A DNA stretch of 36,888 bases from Pseudonocardia kujensis (GCF_021283305.1 NZ_JAJSOK010000075.1:1-36888), one strand, 5' to 3'; numbered from the stretch's first letter, positions 14,663 to 22,756 are shown. Translations and numbers: made by a program. The notes: generated by a model from the sequence alone, not told the origin.

Positions 14663-15670
14663 ATGGACGGGCGACGGGCCAGCATCCGCGACGTGGCGCG
14701 CCTCGCCGGCGTCGCGCCGTCGACGGTCTCGCGGTCGCTGTCGGGGACGTCCTACGTCGCGGCCGAAACGCAGGAACGCATCCGGCGCGCGGTCGACGAG
14801 CTGGCCTACCTGCCGCCCGAGCGCGCGGTCCGGCGCGCCGCCCCGCCCGCGGTCGCGGCACTCGCCCGTTTCCCGTCGGCCTGGTTCTTCGCCGAGGCCG
14901 TCGGCGGCGTGGAGAAGGTCCTGCGCTCGGGCGGCCACCAGCTGCTCCTGCACAACGTCGGCGACCCCGAGGGGCGCGCCCACGTCTTCGCCACCCTCGA
15001 GCGGTGGGCCGTCGCCGGGCTGATCGTCGTGGCGTCGTCGTTCACCGAGAGGGAGCGGGAGGTGCTGGAGCGGCTGGCGGTGCCGATCGCGGTCGTCGGC
15101 GGGACGTTCCCGGGGAGGCCGCGGGTGGGGATCGACGACCGGGCCGGGGCCGCGACCGCGGTGCGGCACCTGGTCGGGCTGGGGCACACGGAGATCGGGC
15201 TGTTGTCCTTCGACCCGGACGACACCGTCGGGCGGGACACCACGGAGGCCCGCCGCGCCGGGTTCGCCGCCGCGCTCGCCGAGGCCGGGCTGCCGCTGCG
15301 GCCGGAGTGGGTGATCCCGGCCGGTCACGACGCCGCCGCCGGCGCCCGGGCCGCCGAACGGCTGCTCAGCGGTCCCCGGCTGCCCAGCGCCCTGCTCGCG
15401 ATGTCCGACGAGATGGCGCTCGGGGCGTTGCGGACGCTCCGCCGGGCCGGGCTCGACGTGCCCGGCCAGATGTCCGTCGTCGGGTTCGACGACCAGGCGG
15501 TGGCCGAGTTCGCCGACCTCACCACCATCGCCCAGCCCGCCCGTGAGCAGGGCGAACGCGCCGCAGCGCTGCTGCTCGACGCGCTCGCCGGGCGGCTGCG
15601 GGGAGCCCCGGACGTCGACCTGCCCACGCGGTTGGTGGTGCGGGGGACGAGCGGGCCGCCGCGCGCGTGA
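14663..15670 (+). CDS. LacI-family transcriptional regulator
   Basis: The 335-residue regulator has an N-terminal LacI helix-turn-helix (residues 7-28: SIRDVARLAGVAPSTVSRSLSG) and hinge (ERIRRAVDELAYLP). A periplasmic-binding-protein-like effector domain follows, with GVEKVLRSGGHQLLLHN, PIAVVGG, RHLVGLGHTEIGLLS, PSALLAMSDEMALGALRTLRRAGLDVPGQMSVVGFDD, and QPAREQGERAAALLLDAL at the end. ATG 14663 follows GGGGAGG. It is divergently transcribed from the alpha-glucosidase operon and most likely represses it until an alpha-glucoside binds (inference from context). Confidence 0.93.
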   Translation: MDGRRASIRDVARLAGVAPSTVSRSLSGTSYVAAETQERIRRAVDELAYLPPERAVRRAAPPAVAALARFPSAWFFAEAVGGVEKVLRSGGHQLLLHNVGDPEGRAHVFATLERWAVAGLIVVASSFTEREREVLERLAVPIAVVGGTFPGRPRVGIDDRAGAATAVRHLVGLGHTEIGLLSFDPDDTVGRDTTEARRAGFAAALAEAGLPLRPEWVIPAGHDAAAGARAAERLLSGPRLPSALLAMSDEMALGALRTLRRAGLDVPGQMSVVGFDDQAVAEFADLTTIAQPAREQGERAAALLLDALAGRLRGAPDVDLPTRLVVRGTSGPPRA

Positions 15671-15727
15671 CCGGTTCCTGTCGGTGGTGCGTGCTGCACT
15701 GGGCGTGGCCTCGAAGGGAGGGCCGTC

Positions 15728-15985
15728 ATGTTCGTGCACGGTCATCCCCGCGGGACAGGGTGGGTGAAGGGGCACTATCGCGCGCCCAACACACCCGCCG
15801 GGGAGCAGCTGGGACTCGACCTCGAGGTGGCGTGCGTCGTACCGGAGGTGCCGCGGCTTCGTGAGGAACCGGATCCGGCTGCCTGGTCCCGCGGGGCGGA
15901 GGGTCAGGCGGCCAGGTCGCGGTCGCGTGTCTCGGACAAGGCCAGCACGCAGAGGAGGCTGATCACGGCCATCAGCGAGAGGTAG
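15728..15985 (+). CDS. Possible small protein (85 residues), unknown
   Basis: An ATG at 15728 follows AAGGGAGG at good spacing, and the first 50 codons keep a high third-position GC, which supports translation. The product starts MFVHGHPRGTGWVKGHYRAP and has no recognised domain, membrane segment or signal peptide. Its last 27 codons overlap the 3' end of the convergent transporter gene on the other strand, which weakens the case. It fills the 233-bp gap after the LacI gene. Confidence 0.4.
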   Translation: MFVHGHPRGTGWVKGHYRAPNTPAGEQLGLDLEVACVVPEVPRLREEPDPAAWSRGAEGQAARSRSRVSDKASTQRRLITAISER

Positions 15986-17184
15986 AGCCCGATCGCAACA
16001 CCGCCGAAGCCGCCCTCCAGCGAGGTCGCCACCAGGGGCGGCACCGCGCCGCCGAGCACGCCGCCGAGGCTGTAGGCGATCGACGCGCCGGAGTACCGCG
16101 TCCGGGTCGCGAACAGCTCGGGCAGGAAGGCGGCCATCGGGCCGAAGGACAGGCCCATGATCGCCAGCGCGCCGCCCAGCGCGACCACGACCAGGACCGG
16201 GTTCGCGGTGTCGAGCAGGGCGAACATCACCGGGCCCCACACGATCCCGGCGGCGCAGCCGGCCAGCACGACCCGGCGTCGGCCGAAGCGGTCCGACGCG
16301 GTCGCCGAGAGCGCGGTCGCGACGCCGAGGAACACCACCGCGATCATCGTGAGCAGCAGCATCTCCGTGCGGTCGATGTGCAGGACGCGGGTGCCGTAGG
16401 AGAGGCAGTAGGTCGTGGCGATGTAGAAGAGCGAGTACTGGACGATCATCGCGCCGGCGCCCAGCAGGAGCTCGCGCGGCTGGGTGCGCACCAGGTCCAG
16501 CAGGGGCACGCGGGTCTTCTCGGCGCGGGTGAACACCGGTGACTCGGCCACTCCCAGCCGCACGTACAGCCCCACCACGACCAGGAGCGCGCTGGCGAGG
16601 AACGGGACGCGCCAACCCCAGGAGGCGAAGGCGGCGTCGTCCACCAGCGTGGCGAGCAGCAGGAAGATGCCGTTCGCCGCGATGAAGCCGATCGCCGGGC
16701 CGAGCTGCGGGAACATCGTGTACAGCCCGCGGCGGCCGGGCGGGGCGTGCTCGGCGGCCAGCAGCGCCGCCCCGCCCCACTCGCCGCCGAGACCGATGCC
16801 CTGCACGAACCGCAACACCACCAGCAGGATCGGAGCCGCGACCCCGATCGACGCGTACCCGGGCAGCACGCCGACCGCCGCGGTCGCCAGCCCCATCGTG
16901 AGCAGCGAGGCGATCAACATCGACTTGCGGCCCAGCCGGTCGCCCCAGTGTCCGAACAACGCGGACCCGAGCGGGCGGGACACGAACGCCACGGCGTTGG
17001 TCGAGAAGGCGGCGAGCGTGCCGGCGACGGGGTCCAGGGTCGGGAAGAACGCGGCGTTGAGCACCAGGGCCGCCGCGATCCCGTAGGCGTAGAAGTCGAA
17101 GAACTCGATCGTCGTGCCGATGAAGCCGGCCACGGCGATGCGTCCCCTCGACACCGTGGGCTCGCCCGTCCCGCGCTCCGCCAT
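15904..17184 (-). CDS. MFS transporter, metabolite:H+ symporter (MHS/ShiA-like) family
   Basis: The 426-residue polytopic protein has about 12 transmembrane segments. It starts with a cytoplasmic N-terminus ending VAGFIGTTIEFFDFYAYG, then FVSRPLGSALFGHWGDRLGRKSML (the MFS loop 2-3 motif G-x-x-x-D-R-x-G-R-K), RFVQGIGLGGEWGGAALLAAE, and SWGWRVPFLASALLVVVGLYVR. These segments are typical of MHS-type importers of organic acids such as shikimate, alpha-ketoglutarate or proline/betaine. ATG 17184 follows GGAGTAGG. The substrate is unknown, and no catabolic gene lies directly beside it. Confidence 0.9.
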   Translation of the reverse strand: MAERGTGEPTVSRGRIAVAGFIGTTIEFFDFYAYGIAAALVLNAAFFPTLDPVAGTLAAFSTNAVAFVSRPLGSALFGHWGDRLGRKSMLIASLLTMGLATAAVGVLPGYASIGVAAPILLVVLRFVQGIGLGGEWGGAALLAAEHAPPGRRGLYTMFPQLGPAIGFIAANGIFLLLATLVDDAAFASWGWRVPFLASALLVVVGLYVRLGVAESPVFTRAEKTRVPLLDLVRTQPRELLLGAGAMIVQYSLFYIATTYCLSYGTRVLHIDRTEMLLLTMIAVVFLGVATALSATASDRFGRRRVVLAGCAAGIVWGPVMFALLDTANPVLVVVALGGALAIMGLSFGPMAAFLPELFATRTRYSGASIAYSLGGVLGGAVPPLVATSLEGGFGGVAIGLYLSLMAVISLLCVLALSETRDRDLAA

Positions 17185-17340
17185 CCCGCCTACTCCCTCC
17201 GGTCGAACGGCGGAACGGTACCTGTCGGTGGCGGCGGGGCCGGGCGGGTGTCGAGGGGGGTCCGATTCGTCTGGTTCGGGGCGGACGCCGAGTCGCGGCC
17301 ACGCGCGGATGGCGCTGCACGGCCAGGGCCACGGCGTGGA

Positions 17341-17598
17341 CCAAGAGCGCGGGCCGTGGACGGGCGGGGCCGATTTCCGCTCGTTCCGCCCGCAGCTGGT
17401 GATCGTGATGGAGCGGCGTGACGGCCCGGCATGATCGCGGATGGTGGAGCGGAGGGGTCGGATTTCGACCCGCCTGCTCCACAACTGACGATCTTGAGGG
17501 CAGGGGGCACGACGGCCCGGTCATGATCGCCGGTCGATGATCGCCGGTAGTGGGCGGGGAAGGTCGGATCTCGACCCTCCTGCTCCACGACCGGCGAT
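17341..17598. repeat. Two 59-nt palindromes plus a degenerate copy
   Basis: Copies at 17434-17492 and 17540-17598 have the same length and order: ATCGC..., a GTGG-rich arm, GGTCG, a 5-nt loop GATTT or GATCT, CGACC, then GCTCCAC and ...CGAT. The second forms the better stem, with ATCGCCGGT (17540-17548) pairing with ACCGGCGAT (17590-17598). A weaker, half-preserved copy lies at about 17341-17411. The repeated ACGGCCCGG-(T)CATGATCGC precedes each main copy. They fill the 445-bp gap between two minus-strand genes, in which no CDS was seen. Confidence 0.75.
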
Positions 17599-17629
17599 CT
17601 CCTACCGGGTCCGCCCGGGGCGCCGCTGC

Positions 17630-19741
17630 TCAGGCCAGGTGCTCGGGGCGGAGGTCGACGCGGCGCAGGAGCTGGGCGTTGGCCGCGACGACGACGGTCG
17701 AGAGGCTCATCAAGATCGCCCCGACCGCCGGCGGCAGCACGAACCCGACCCCGGCCAGCACACCTGCGGCGAGCGGGACGCTGATCAGGTTGTAGCCCGT
17801 GGCCCACCACAGGTTCTGCAGCATCTTCCGGTAGCCGGCGCGGGACAGCGCGATCACCGACAGGACCGCCCGGGGGTCGTCCGAGGCGAGCACCACGCCG
17901 GCGGACTCGATGGCGACGTCCGTGCCGGCGCCGATCGCGATGCCGACGTCGGCGCGGGCCAGGGCGGGTGCGTCGTTGACGCCGTCGCCGACCATCGCCA
18001 CCGTGTGGCCGCGTTCCTGCAGCCGCGCGACGGCCGCGTCCTTGTCCTCGGGCAGGACCTCGGCGAACACCTCGTCGACCCCCACCTCCGCCCCCACGGC
18101 CTCGGCCACCGGGCGGGCGTCACCCGTGATCATCACCGCCCGGACGCCACGGTCGTGCAGCGCGCGCACGGCGGCCTTCGACTCGGAGCGGACCGCATCG
18201 GCCAGGGCGAGCGCGCCCAGCACCGCACCGCCGCGCAGCACGTACAGCACGGTGCTGCCCGCGGCGGCCCACTCCTCGGCCTTGCCCGCCACCTCCGCCG
18301 GGAGGTCCGCCCCCGACTCGCGGAGCAGGCCGGGCCCGCCGACCGCGACCTCGGCGCCGTCGACCGTCGCCCGGACGCCGCGGCCGGTGAGGGACCGGAA
18401 CTCGGTGGCCCGCGGAGGCGCGCCGCGGCCCGCGGGAACGGTCTCCCGCGCCGCCGCCACGATCGCCTTCGCCAGCGGGTGCTCGCTGTCGGCCTCGACG
18501 GCGGCGGCCAGCGACAGCGTCTCCGACGCCCCCACCGTCCCGACGACGGCGGGCCGCCCGGTCGTCAGCGTGCCGGTCTTGTCGAACAGCACGGCGTCGA
18601 CCTTGCGCATCCGCTCCAGGGCCAGCCGGTCCTTCACGAGGATGCCGGTGCGCGCCGCCCGCGCCGTCGAGATGGCGATGACCAGCGGGATCGCCAGGCC
18701 CAGCGCGTGCGGGCAGGAGATCACCAGGACGGTGACGGTGCGCTCGACGGCGGACGAGGCGTCCCCGAGCAGGATCCACACCACGAACGTCACGACGGCG
18801 GCGCCGGAGGCGAACCAGAACAGCAGCGCGGCCGCGCGGTCCGCCAGCGCCTGCGCCCGGGACCGCGAGGTCTGGGCCTGCTCGACGAGCCGGCGGATCC
18901 CCGCCAGCGCGGTGTCCTCGCCGACCTTGTCCACCCGCACGCGGAGCGCGGAGTCCGTGGCCACCGTCCCGGCGACGACGCGGTCGCCCACCCGCCGCGT
19001 GACGGTCCGGGACTCCCCGGTGATCATCGACTCGTCGACCGCCGCCTCGCCGTCGACGACCACGCCGTCGGCGGGCACCCGGCCGCCCGACCGCACCAGC
19101 ACGGTGTCGCCCGCGGCGAGCGCGTCGAGCGGGACCTCCTCCACGCCGGAGTCGGTGACGCGCTCGGCGGAGTCCGGCAGCAGGGCGGCCAGCGCGTCGA
19201 GGGCACCGGACGCCTGGCCGAGCGCGCGCATCTCGAGCCAGTGCCCGAGCAGCATGATGACGACGAGGAGCGCGAGCTCCCACCAGAAGTCGAGCATCAG
19301 CAGGCCGGCCGTGGTGAGCGCGCTCGCGACGAAGGCGACGGTGATCGCCAGGCCGATCAGCAGCATCATTCCCGGCTGCCGGGCCTTGATCTCCGACCAG
19401 GCGCCGGTCAGGAACGGCGCACCACCCCAGAGGAAGACGACGGTGCCGAGCAGCGGCGAGATCCACCACGTCCAGCCGGGCGGCGAGTAGCCCAGGAGGT
19501 CGGCGAACATCGGGCTGAACGCCACCACCGGCACGGCCAGCGCGAGGTTCCACCAGAACCGGTCGCGGAACTGCGCGGCGTGGTCCCCGTGGCTCCCGTG
19601 CCCGGCGGGCCCCGCGTGTCCGCCGTGCGTCTCGCGCCCGGGGTCCGCGGCGTGCCCGGCGTGAGCCGCGTGCTCGGCGACCTCGGCGTGCTCTCCGTGC
19701 GCCGCGTGCCCGAGCGGCCTGCCCGACCGTTGCTGCTCCAT
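17630..19741 (-). CDS. copB: P1B-type copper/silver-translocating ATPase, CopB-like
   Basis: This 703-residue membrane ATPase exports copper (or silver) ions. A His-rich cytoplasmic N-terminus (about residues 12-57, many H-A/G-H pairs) replaces the CxxC metal-binding domains of CopA. The transmembrane metal site is CPH in VLVISCPHALGLAIP, the hallmark of the CopB branch. ESMITGES (actuator), DKTGTLTTG (phosphorylated Asp), SEHPLA (HP motif), and MVGDGVNDAPALA (hinge) are all intact. ATG 19741 has GGAGGCG upstream. The promoter contains a CsoR-type palindrome. No csoR gene lies nearby. Confidence 0.93.
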   Translation of the reverse strand: MEQQRSGRPLGHAAHGEHAEVAEHAAHAGHAADPGRETHGGHAGPAGHGSHGDHAAQFRDRFWWNLALAVPVVAFSPMFADLLGYSPPGWTWWISPLLGTVVFLWGGAPFLTGAWSEIKARQPGMMLLIGLAITVAFVASALTTAGLLMLDFWWELALLVVIMLLGHWLEMRALGQASGALDALAALLPDSAERVTDSGVEEVPLDALAAGDTVLVRSGGRVPADGVVVDGEAAVDESMITGESRTVTRRVGDRVVAGTVATDSALRVRVDKVGEDTALAGIRRLVEQAQTSRSRAQALADRAAALLFWFASGAAVVTFVVWILLGDASSAVERTVTVLVISCPHALGLAIPLVIAISTARAARTGILVKDRLALERMRKVDAVLFDKTGTLTTGRPAVVGTVGASETLSLAAAVEADSEHPLAKAIVAAARETVPAGRGAPPRATEFRSLTGRGVRATVDGAEVAVGGPGLLRESGADLPAEVAGKAEEWAAAGSTVLYVLRGGAVLGALALADAVRSESKAAVRALHDRGVRAVMITGDARPVAEAVGAEVGVDEVFAEVLPEDKDAAVARLQERGHTVAMVGDGVNDAPALARADVGIAIGAGTDVAIESAGVVLASDDPRAVLSVIALSRAGYRKMLQNLWWATGYNLISVPLAAGVLAGVGFVLPPAVGAILMSLSTVVVAANAQLLRRVDLRPEHLA

Positions 19742-19787
19742 CGTCGCCTCCGTGTCCGCGCGAGCAGTTCGTGCCCGGCACGAACGG

Positions 19788-19806
19788 TATACCCCCAAGG
19801 GGTATT
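19788..19806. promoter_or_regulatory. CsoR-type copper operator
   Basis: The sequence TATACCCCCAAGGGGTAT (19788-19805) is a near-perfect palindrome of the TACCC-x-x-GGGTA type bound by CsoR repressors, which release DNA when Cu(I) binds. It lies 47 bp upstream of the copper ATPase start on the minus strand and is well placed to overlap the promoter. Confidence 0.75.
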
Positions 19807-20034
19807 CCGGCACCCGTGTCGCCTCCTCGTGCGGCGCGGCGCGCGGTCGACCTTGCGTTCCCGCCGATCGCCGGCACCCTGGTCGCCGATGTGCGTCACC
19901 CTCGACCCGGCTGCGCGAGCGCGCGAGGCGTCCTCCCGCTGGGCGCGGCACGCTCGGCGCCGGCGGCACGCGCGTCGGGACCGGCGGGCACCGCGCCGTC
20001 GGCCGGCGCGCACCGGACGCGCCGACGCCTGCCG
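19807..20034. other. GC-rich stretch without a convincing gene
   Basis: Between the copper operator and the tiny ORF chain, all plus-strand frames stay open but encode low-complexity Arg/Ala/Pro-rich text without a ribosome site. Nothing identifiable was seen here. Confidence 0.4.
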
Positions 20035-20142
20035 ATGCACTACCGGTCGGCGTCCTCCCGTGGTGCGCTGTACGCACGACAGGTGCTGGGCCTCGCGCCG
20101 GTAGCGGAGTTCGCGGCCCGGCTGGGACGGAGGGGCTCATGA
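20035..20142 (+). CDS. Possible 35-residue ORF, first of an overlapping chain
   Basis: ATG 20035 opens a 35-residue frame (starts MHYRSASSRGALYARQVLGL) whose TGA overlaps the next ATG as ATGA at 20139-20142. The middle is a plausible amphipathic helix. There is no clear Shine-Dalgarno sequence, and the frame is open further upstream. It is included because the overlaps with the following ORFs look organised. Confidence 0.3.
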   Translation: MHYRSASSRGALYARQVLGLAPVAEFAARLGRRGS

Positions 20143-20216
20143 CCGGAGACGGGCGGATCAGGGAGCCGGGCGCGGACTCGTCCGTGCTGCGGGCGCTCAC
20201 GGCAGGTGTGCGGTGA
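20139..20216 (+). CDS. Possible 25-residue ORF coupled to neighbours
   Basis: ATG 20139 follows GGACGGAGGGG, a good ribosome site, and encodes 25 residues (starts MTGDGRIREPGADSSVLRAL). Its TGA overlaps the GTG of the next ORF as GTGA at 20213-20216. Function unknown. Confidence 0.35.
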   Translation: MTGDGRIREPGADSSVLRALTAGVR

Positions 20217-20404
20217 GCGATCGCGATCGGGCGTGGCGACGACGAGCGGACGCGGCGACCGGCTCGCGGCCGGTCGGGCCGCGGGGCGGGCCCGGCGGCG
20301 GGCTGCTCGACGACATCGACGCCCTCCTGGCCGCCGACGACCCGGCCGAGGGGGCGGGCCCGGACTCACCGAAGGGTGAGGACGACCGGGAGCCCCTGCT
20401 CTGA
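20213..20404 (+). CDS. Small acidic protein (63 residues), unknown
   Basis: GTG 20213 overlaps the stop of the preceding 25-codon frame. The N-terminal half is basic (SDRDRAWRRRADAA), then comes a Gly/Pro linker, and the C-terminal half is acidic with GGGLLDDIDALLAADDPAEG. The LLDDIDALL helix recalls part of Pup, but the GGQ/GGE end is missing, so no Pup call is made. It ends before a hairpin at 20414-20438. Confidence 0.4.
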   Translation: MSDRDRAWRRRADAATGSRPVGPRGGPGGGLLDDIDALLAADDPAEGAGPDSPKGEDDREPLL

Positions 20405-20413
20405 CGAGAACCC

Positions 20414-20438
20414 GCCGGCCGACGCTCTGAAGGCCGGC
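20414..20438. terminator. Hairpin between convergent genes, possible terminator
   Basis: GCCGGCC (20414-20420) and GGCCGGC (20432-20438) form a 7-bp stem with an 11-nt loop, between convergent small genes. There is no T-tract, as is common in high-GC actinobacteria. Confidence 0.45.
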
Positions 20439-20469
20439 CCGGCGGGCTCGGCCCGTTCGTCGGGGGTGC

Positions 20470-20868
20470 CTAGACCGCGCCGCGGGAGGCGAGCTGGCAC
20501 ACGGCGATCAGGCGCAGTGTCGCCCAGTCCGTGGGGCGCCAGATCCCGTTCTGCGGCAACGCGATCGTCGCCCCGCTGCGGCGCTGCTCGTCGAGCAGGG
20601 AGCGGGCGTAGGCGGCCAGCCGCACGGCGCCGCCGGCCGTGGTGTGGGTCGGGGTGAGGGTGGCGACGGCGCCGCCGCCGGAGCGACGCATCCCGTCCCG
20701 CACGATGTCCCGCACGGCTGCGGCGTGCTGGTCGACGACGGCCGCGAGGCCGGGCTCGGCCGCGACCGCCCGGAGCCCGGGCCTGCCGACGGTGTCCATC
20801 AGGCGGCGGAGGAGGCGGTGGGCTTTCCACTCGACGACGGCGGCGCGTAGATCCCGCAGCAGGCTCAC
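20470..20868 (-). CDS. DUF6401-like small protein
   Basis: The 132-residue protein contains LLRRLMDTVGRPGLRAVAAEPGLAAVVDQHAAAVRDIV, a pattern I associate with the DUF6401 (natural-product biosynthesis) family. It ends in a helix TDWATLRLIAVCQLASRGAV. Function is unknown and the family call is from memory. GTG 20868 lies 6 nt after TACGAT, so the transcript is probably leaderless; a TTG two codons upstream would overlap that -10. Cytoplasmic by appearance, without membrane segments. Confidence 0.55.
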   Translation of the reverse strand: MSLLRDLRAAVVEWKAHRLLRRLMDTVGRPGLRAVAAEPGLAAVVDQHAAAVRDIVRDGMRRSGGGAVATLTPTHTTAGGAVRLAAYARSLLDEQRRSGATIALPQNGIWRPTDWATLRLIAVCQLASRGAV

Positions 20869-20890
20869 GCGCAAATCGTAGCCAGGGATT

Positions 20891-21829
20891 TCACTGGAAC
20901 GGGTGATTCGTGAGCCGATCGGTCGGCGCGGCGCGCCCGTCGGAGATCGGCTCCGGTCGCCGGTCCGCCCCGCCGTTCGCCGTCCCGTCCGCCTCGATCC
21001 CGATGACCCGAAGCAGGGCGAGGGCCTCGGCCTCCGGCGTGCCCGGGGCGGCCGAGTACACGAGCAGCATCTGGTCGTCGAAGGCGTCGCGCAGGGTGTC
21101 GCAGTCGAGCGTCACGTCGCCGAGCTGGGGGTGCCGGATCTTCTTCCGGTCGCCGTGGCGCACCCGCACCGTCCGCTCGGCCCACATCTGCGCGAACCGC
21201 TCGCTGCCCTTCTCGAGGGTCGCGACCAGCCGGCGCAGCCCGGGGTCGTCGGGATAGCGGGCCGAGGCGCCGCGCAGGTCCGAGACCAGCGCCCGGTCGA
21301 GGCGGTCGCGCTCGGCGTCGTCGGCGACGACCCGGTTGCCCGGACCGAGGAAGGCGCGCCAGGCCGTGTTGCGCTCCGCCGGGGGCACCGCCGACAGGTC
21401 GCCGAGCAGGGCGGCGGCCATCGCGTTCCAGGCCAGCACGTCCATCCGGGCGTTGAGCAGCAGCACCGGCAGGTCGGTGAGCCGGTCCATCAGCCGCAGC
21501 AGGCTGGGTCGCGGCTCGACCGGGATCGTCCCCGGCGCCGGAGCCCGCACCCCGCCGAGCGCGAACAGGTGGTCCCGCTCGTCCGTGCTCAGCCGCAGCG
21601 CACGGCCGAGCGCCCCCAGCACGGCGTCGGACGGGTGGGGGCCGCGGCCCTGCTCCAGCCGCGTCAGGTAGTCGACGGAGATCCCGGCGACCTGGGCGAC
21701 CTCCTCGCGCCGCAGACCGGGCGTGCGGCGCCGGGTGCCGGTCGGCAGGCCGAGGTCGGCGGGGCGCAGCCGCTCCCGCCACGTGCGCAGGGTCCTGCCG
21801 AGTTCGGTCCGGTCCACGTCCCCCAGCAT
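20891..21829 (-). CDS. XRE-family regulator with MmyB-like ligand-binding domain
   Basis: The 312-residue protein has an N-terminal helix-turn-helix (about residues 22-75) with GLRREEVAQVAGISVDYLTRLEQGRG, the usual start of this family. The MmyB-type domain follows (LLRLMDRLTDLPVLLLNARMDVLAWNAMAAALLGD, later RRLVATLEKGSERFAQMWAERTV and LDCDTLRDAFDDQMLLVYSAAPGTPEAEALALL). Such domains bind fatty-acid-like or other hydrophobic ligands. It is divergent from an SDR gene 89 bp away, a very common arrangement in actinobacteria in which the XRE protein regulates the reductase. ATG 21829 was chosen; GTG codons at 21838 and 21817 are alternatives. Confidence 0.88.
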   Translation of the reverse strand: MLGDVDRTELGRTLRTWRERLRPADLGLPTGTRRRTPGLRREEVAQVAGISVDYLTRLEQGRGPHPSDAVLGALGRALRLSTDERDHLFALGGVRAPAPGTIPVEPRPSLLRLMDRLTDLPVLLLNARMDVLAWNAMAAALLGDLSAVPPAERNTAWRAFLGPGNRVVADDAERDRLDRALVSDLRGASARYPDDPGLRRLVATLEKGSERFAQMWAERTVRVRHGDRKKIRHPQLGDVTLDCDTLRDAFDDQMLLVYSAAPGTPEAEALALLRVIGIEADGTANGGADRRPEPISDGRAAPTDRLTNHPFQ

Positions 21830-21918
21830 GCCGGGCACCGGGCCGCCCAGCCTGGTACCGCGGGTCCCACGATCCGCCGGACCTGGTCCACCCCGACGGC
21901 CGGGCGCACCGTGGTGCC

Positions 21919-22635
21919 ATGAGCGAGAACACGATCGCCCTGGTCACCGGGGCGAACAAGGGACTGGGTCGCGAGACGGTCCGCCGCCTCGCCGCGCTGG
22001 GCTGGACCGTGCTGCTGGGCTCGCGGGACGCCGGGCGCGGGGCCGCGACCGCCGCGGAGCTGGCGGCGGAGGGCCGGGTCGAGGTGCTGGCGATCGACGT
22101 CACCTCCGACGAGTCCGTGCAGACCGCCGCGAAGGAGGTCGAGGAGCGCTTCGGCCGGCTCGACGTACTGGTCAACAACGCCGGCATCGTCGGCCCCCGG
22201 GTGGAGGTGCCCGAGACCGGCGCCGACGCGATGCGGGAGGTCTTCGAGACCAACGTCTTCGGGCCGGTCCGGGTGACCCGCGCCTTCCTCCCGCTGCTGG
22301 AGCGCGCCGAAGCGCCGCGGATCGTGATGGTGTCCAGCGGACTCGGGTCGCTCGCGATCACCGCGGACCCGGAGCGGGTCGAGTCGCGGATCCATTCCCT
22401 GACGTACCCGTCGTCGAAGTCCGCGCTGAACATGGTCACCACGCAGTACGCCAAGGCACTTCCGCGGTTCCGGGTCAACGCCGCCGACCCCGGCTACACC
22501 GCGACGGACCTCAACGGGCACAGCGGCCCGCAGACGGTGACCGAGGGGACGGACGCGATCGTCGCACTGGCCCAGGTCGGGCCGGACGGGCCGACGGGCA
22601 CCTACCGCGACCGGGCGGGGGAAATCCCGTGGTGA
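21919..22635 (+). CDS. Short-chain dehydrogenase/reductase (classical SDR)
   Basis: The 238-residue enzyme has the classical SDR layout: cofactor motif TGANKGLG (residues 10-17), the adenine-ring Asp in AIDVTSDES, NNAG, the catalytic Ser in MVSSGLGS, and the active-site YPSSK. The SRD after the second strand (LLGSRDAGRG) suggests NADP(H). This carbonyl-reductase-like subgroup usually sits next to XRE/MmyB regulators. ATG 21919 lies 6 nt after CACCGT with no Shine-Dalgarno sequence, so it is probably leaderless. Its stop codon lies in the -35 region of the next promoter. Confidence 0.92.
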   Translation: MSENTIALVTGANKGLGRETVRRLAALGWTVLLGSRDAGRGAATAAELAAEGRVEVLAIDVTSDESVQTAAKEVEERFGRLDVLVNNAGIVGPRVEVPETGADAMREVFETNVFGPVRVTRAFLPLLERAEAPRIVMVSSGLGSLAITADPERVESRIHSLTYPSSKSALNMVTTQYAKALPRFRVNAADPGYTATDLNGHSGPQTVTEGTDAIVALAQVGPDGPTGTYRDRAGEIPW

Positions 22636-22658
22636 GCCCGAACCGGCGCCGCTAGCGT
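22630..22658 (+). promoter_or_regulatory. Promoter of the leader ORF and glycosyltransferase
   Basis: TGGTGA (22630-22635) and TAGCGT (22653-22658) are 17 bp apart, and GTG 22666 follows 7 nt after the -10. The -35 overlaps the SDR stop codon. Confidence 0.5.
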
Positions 22659-22665
22659 GCACGCC

Positions 22666-22689
22666 GTGATCCAGCAGCTCTACGGCTGA
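22666..22689 (+). CDS. Candidate seven-residue leader peptide (leaderless)
   Basis: GTG 22666 opens a seven-codon frame, VIQQLYG then TGA, at the predicted transcription start. It is followed 11 nt later by a hairpin and then the macrolide glycosyltransferase gene. The layout resembles attenuator leaders of antibiotic-inducible genes. There is no protein-level support beyond the position. Confidence 0.4.
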   Translation: MIQQLYG

Positions 22690-22699
22690 CCCGACCGGT

Positions 22700-22756
22700 G
22701 ACGACCCCGCCTCCCGTGCGGGGCCGTCCGCATGCCCGTCGCACCCGCAGAGCCCC
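22700..22756 (+). promoter_or_regulatory. Candidate attenuator hairpins upstream of the glycosyltransferase
   Basis: CCCCGC (22705-22710) pairs with GCGGGG (22718-22723), extended by GACG/CGTC with one mismatch. Alternatively GGGGC (22720-22724) can pair with GCCCC (22752-22756), directly beside the CTGGAG ribosome site (22756-22761). The two pairings are mutually exclusive. Confidence 0.4.

Noticed and set aside
12938..17524. A 1528-residue open frame on the minus strand
   Set aside because: Only its 3' part (12938-14599) is the GH13 gene. The remainder is antisense to the LacI gene and out of frame with the transporter, and reads as Arg/Pro/Gly low-complexity text.
17537..20104. An 855-residue plus-strand open frame
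   Set aside because: It is antisense to the copper ATPase, whose motifs are complete on the minus strand. High GC leaves long shadow frames open.
20213..20404. Pup (prokaryotic ubiquitin-like protein)
   Set aside because: Only an LLDDIDALL stretch resembles Pup. The conserved C-terminal tail with GGQ or GGE is missing, and no proteasome gene is nearby.
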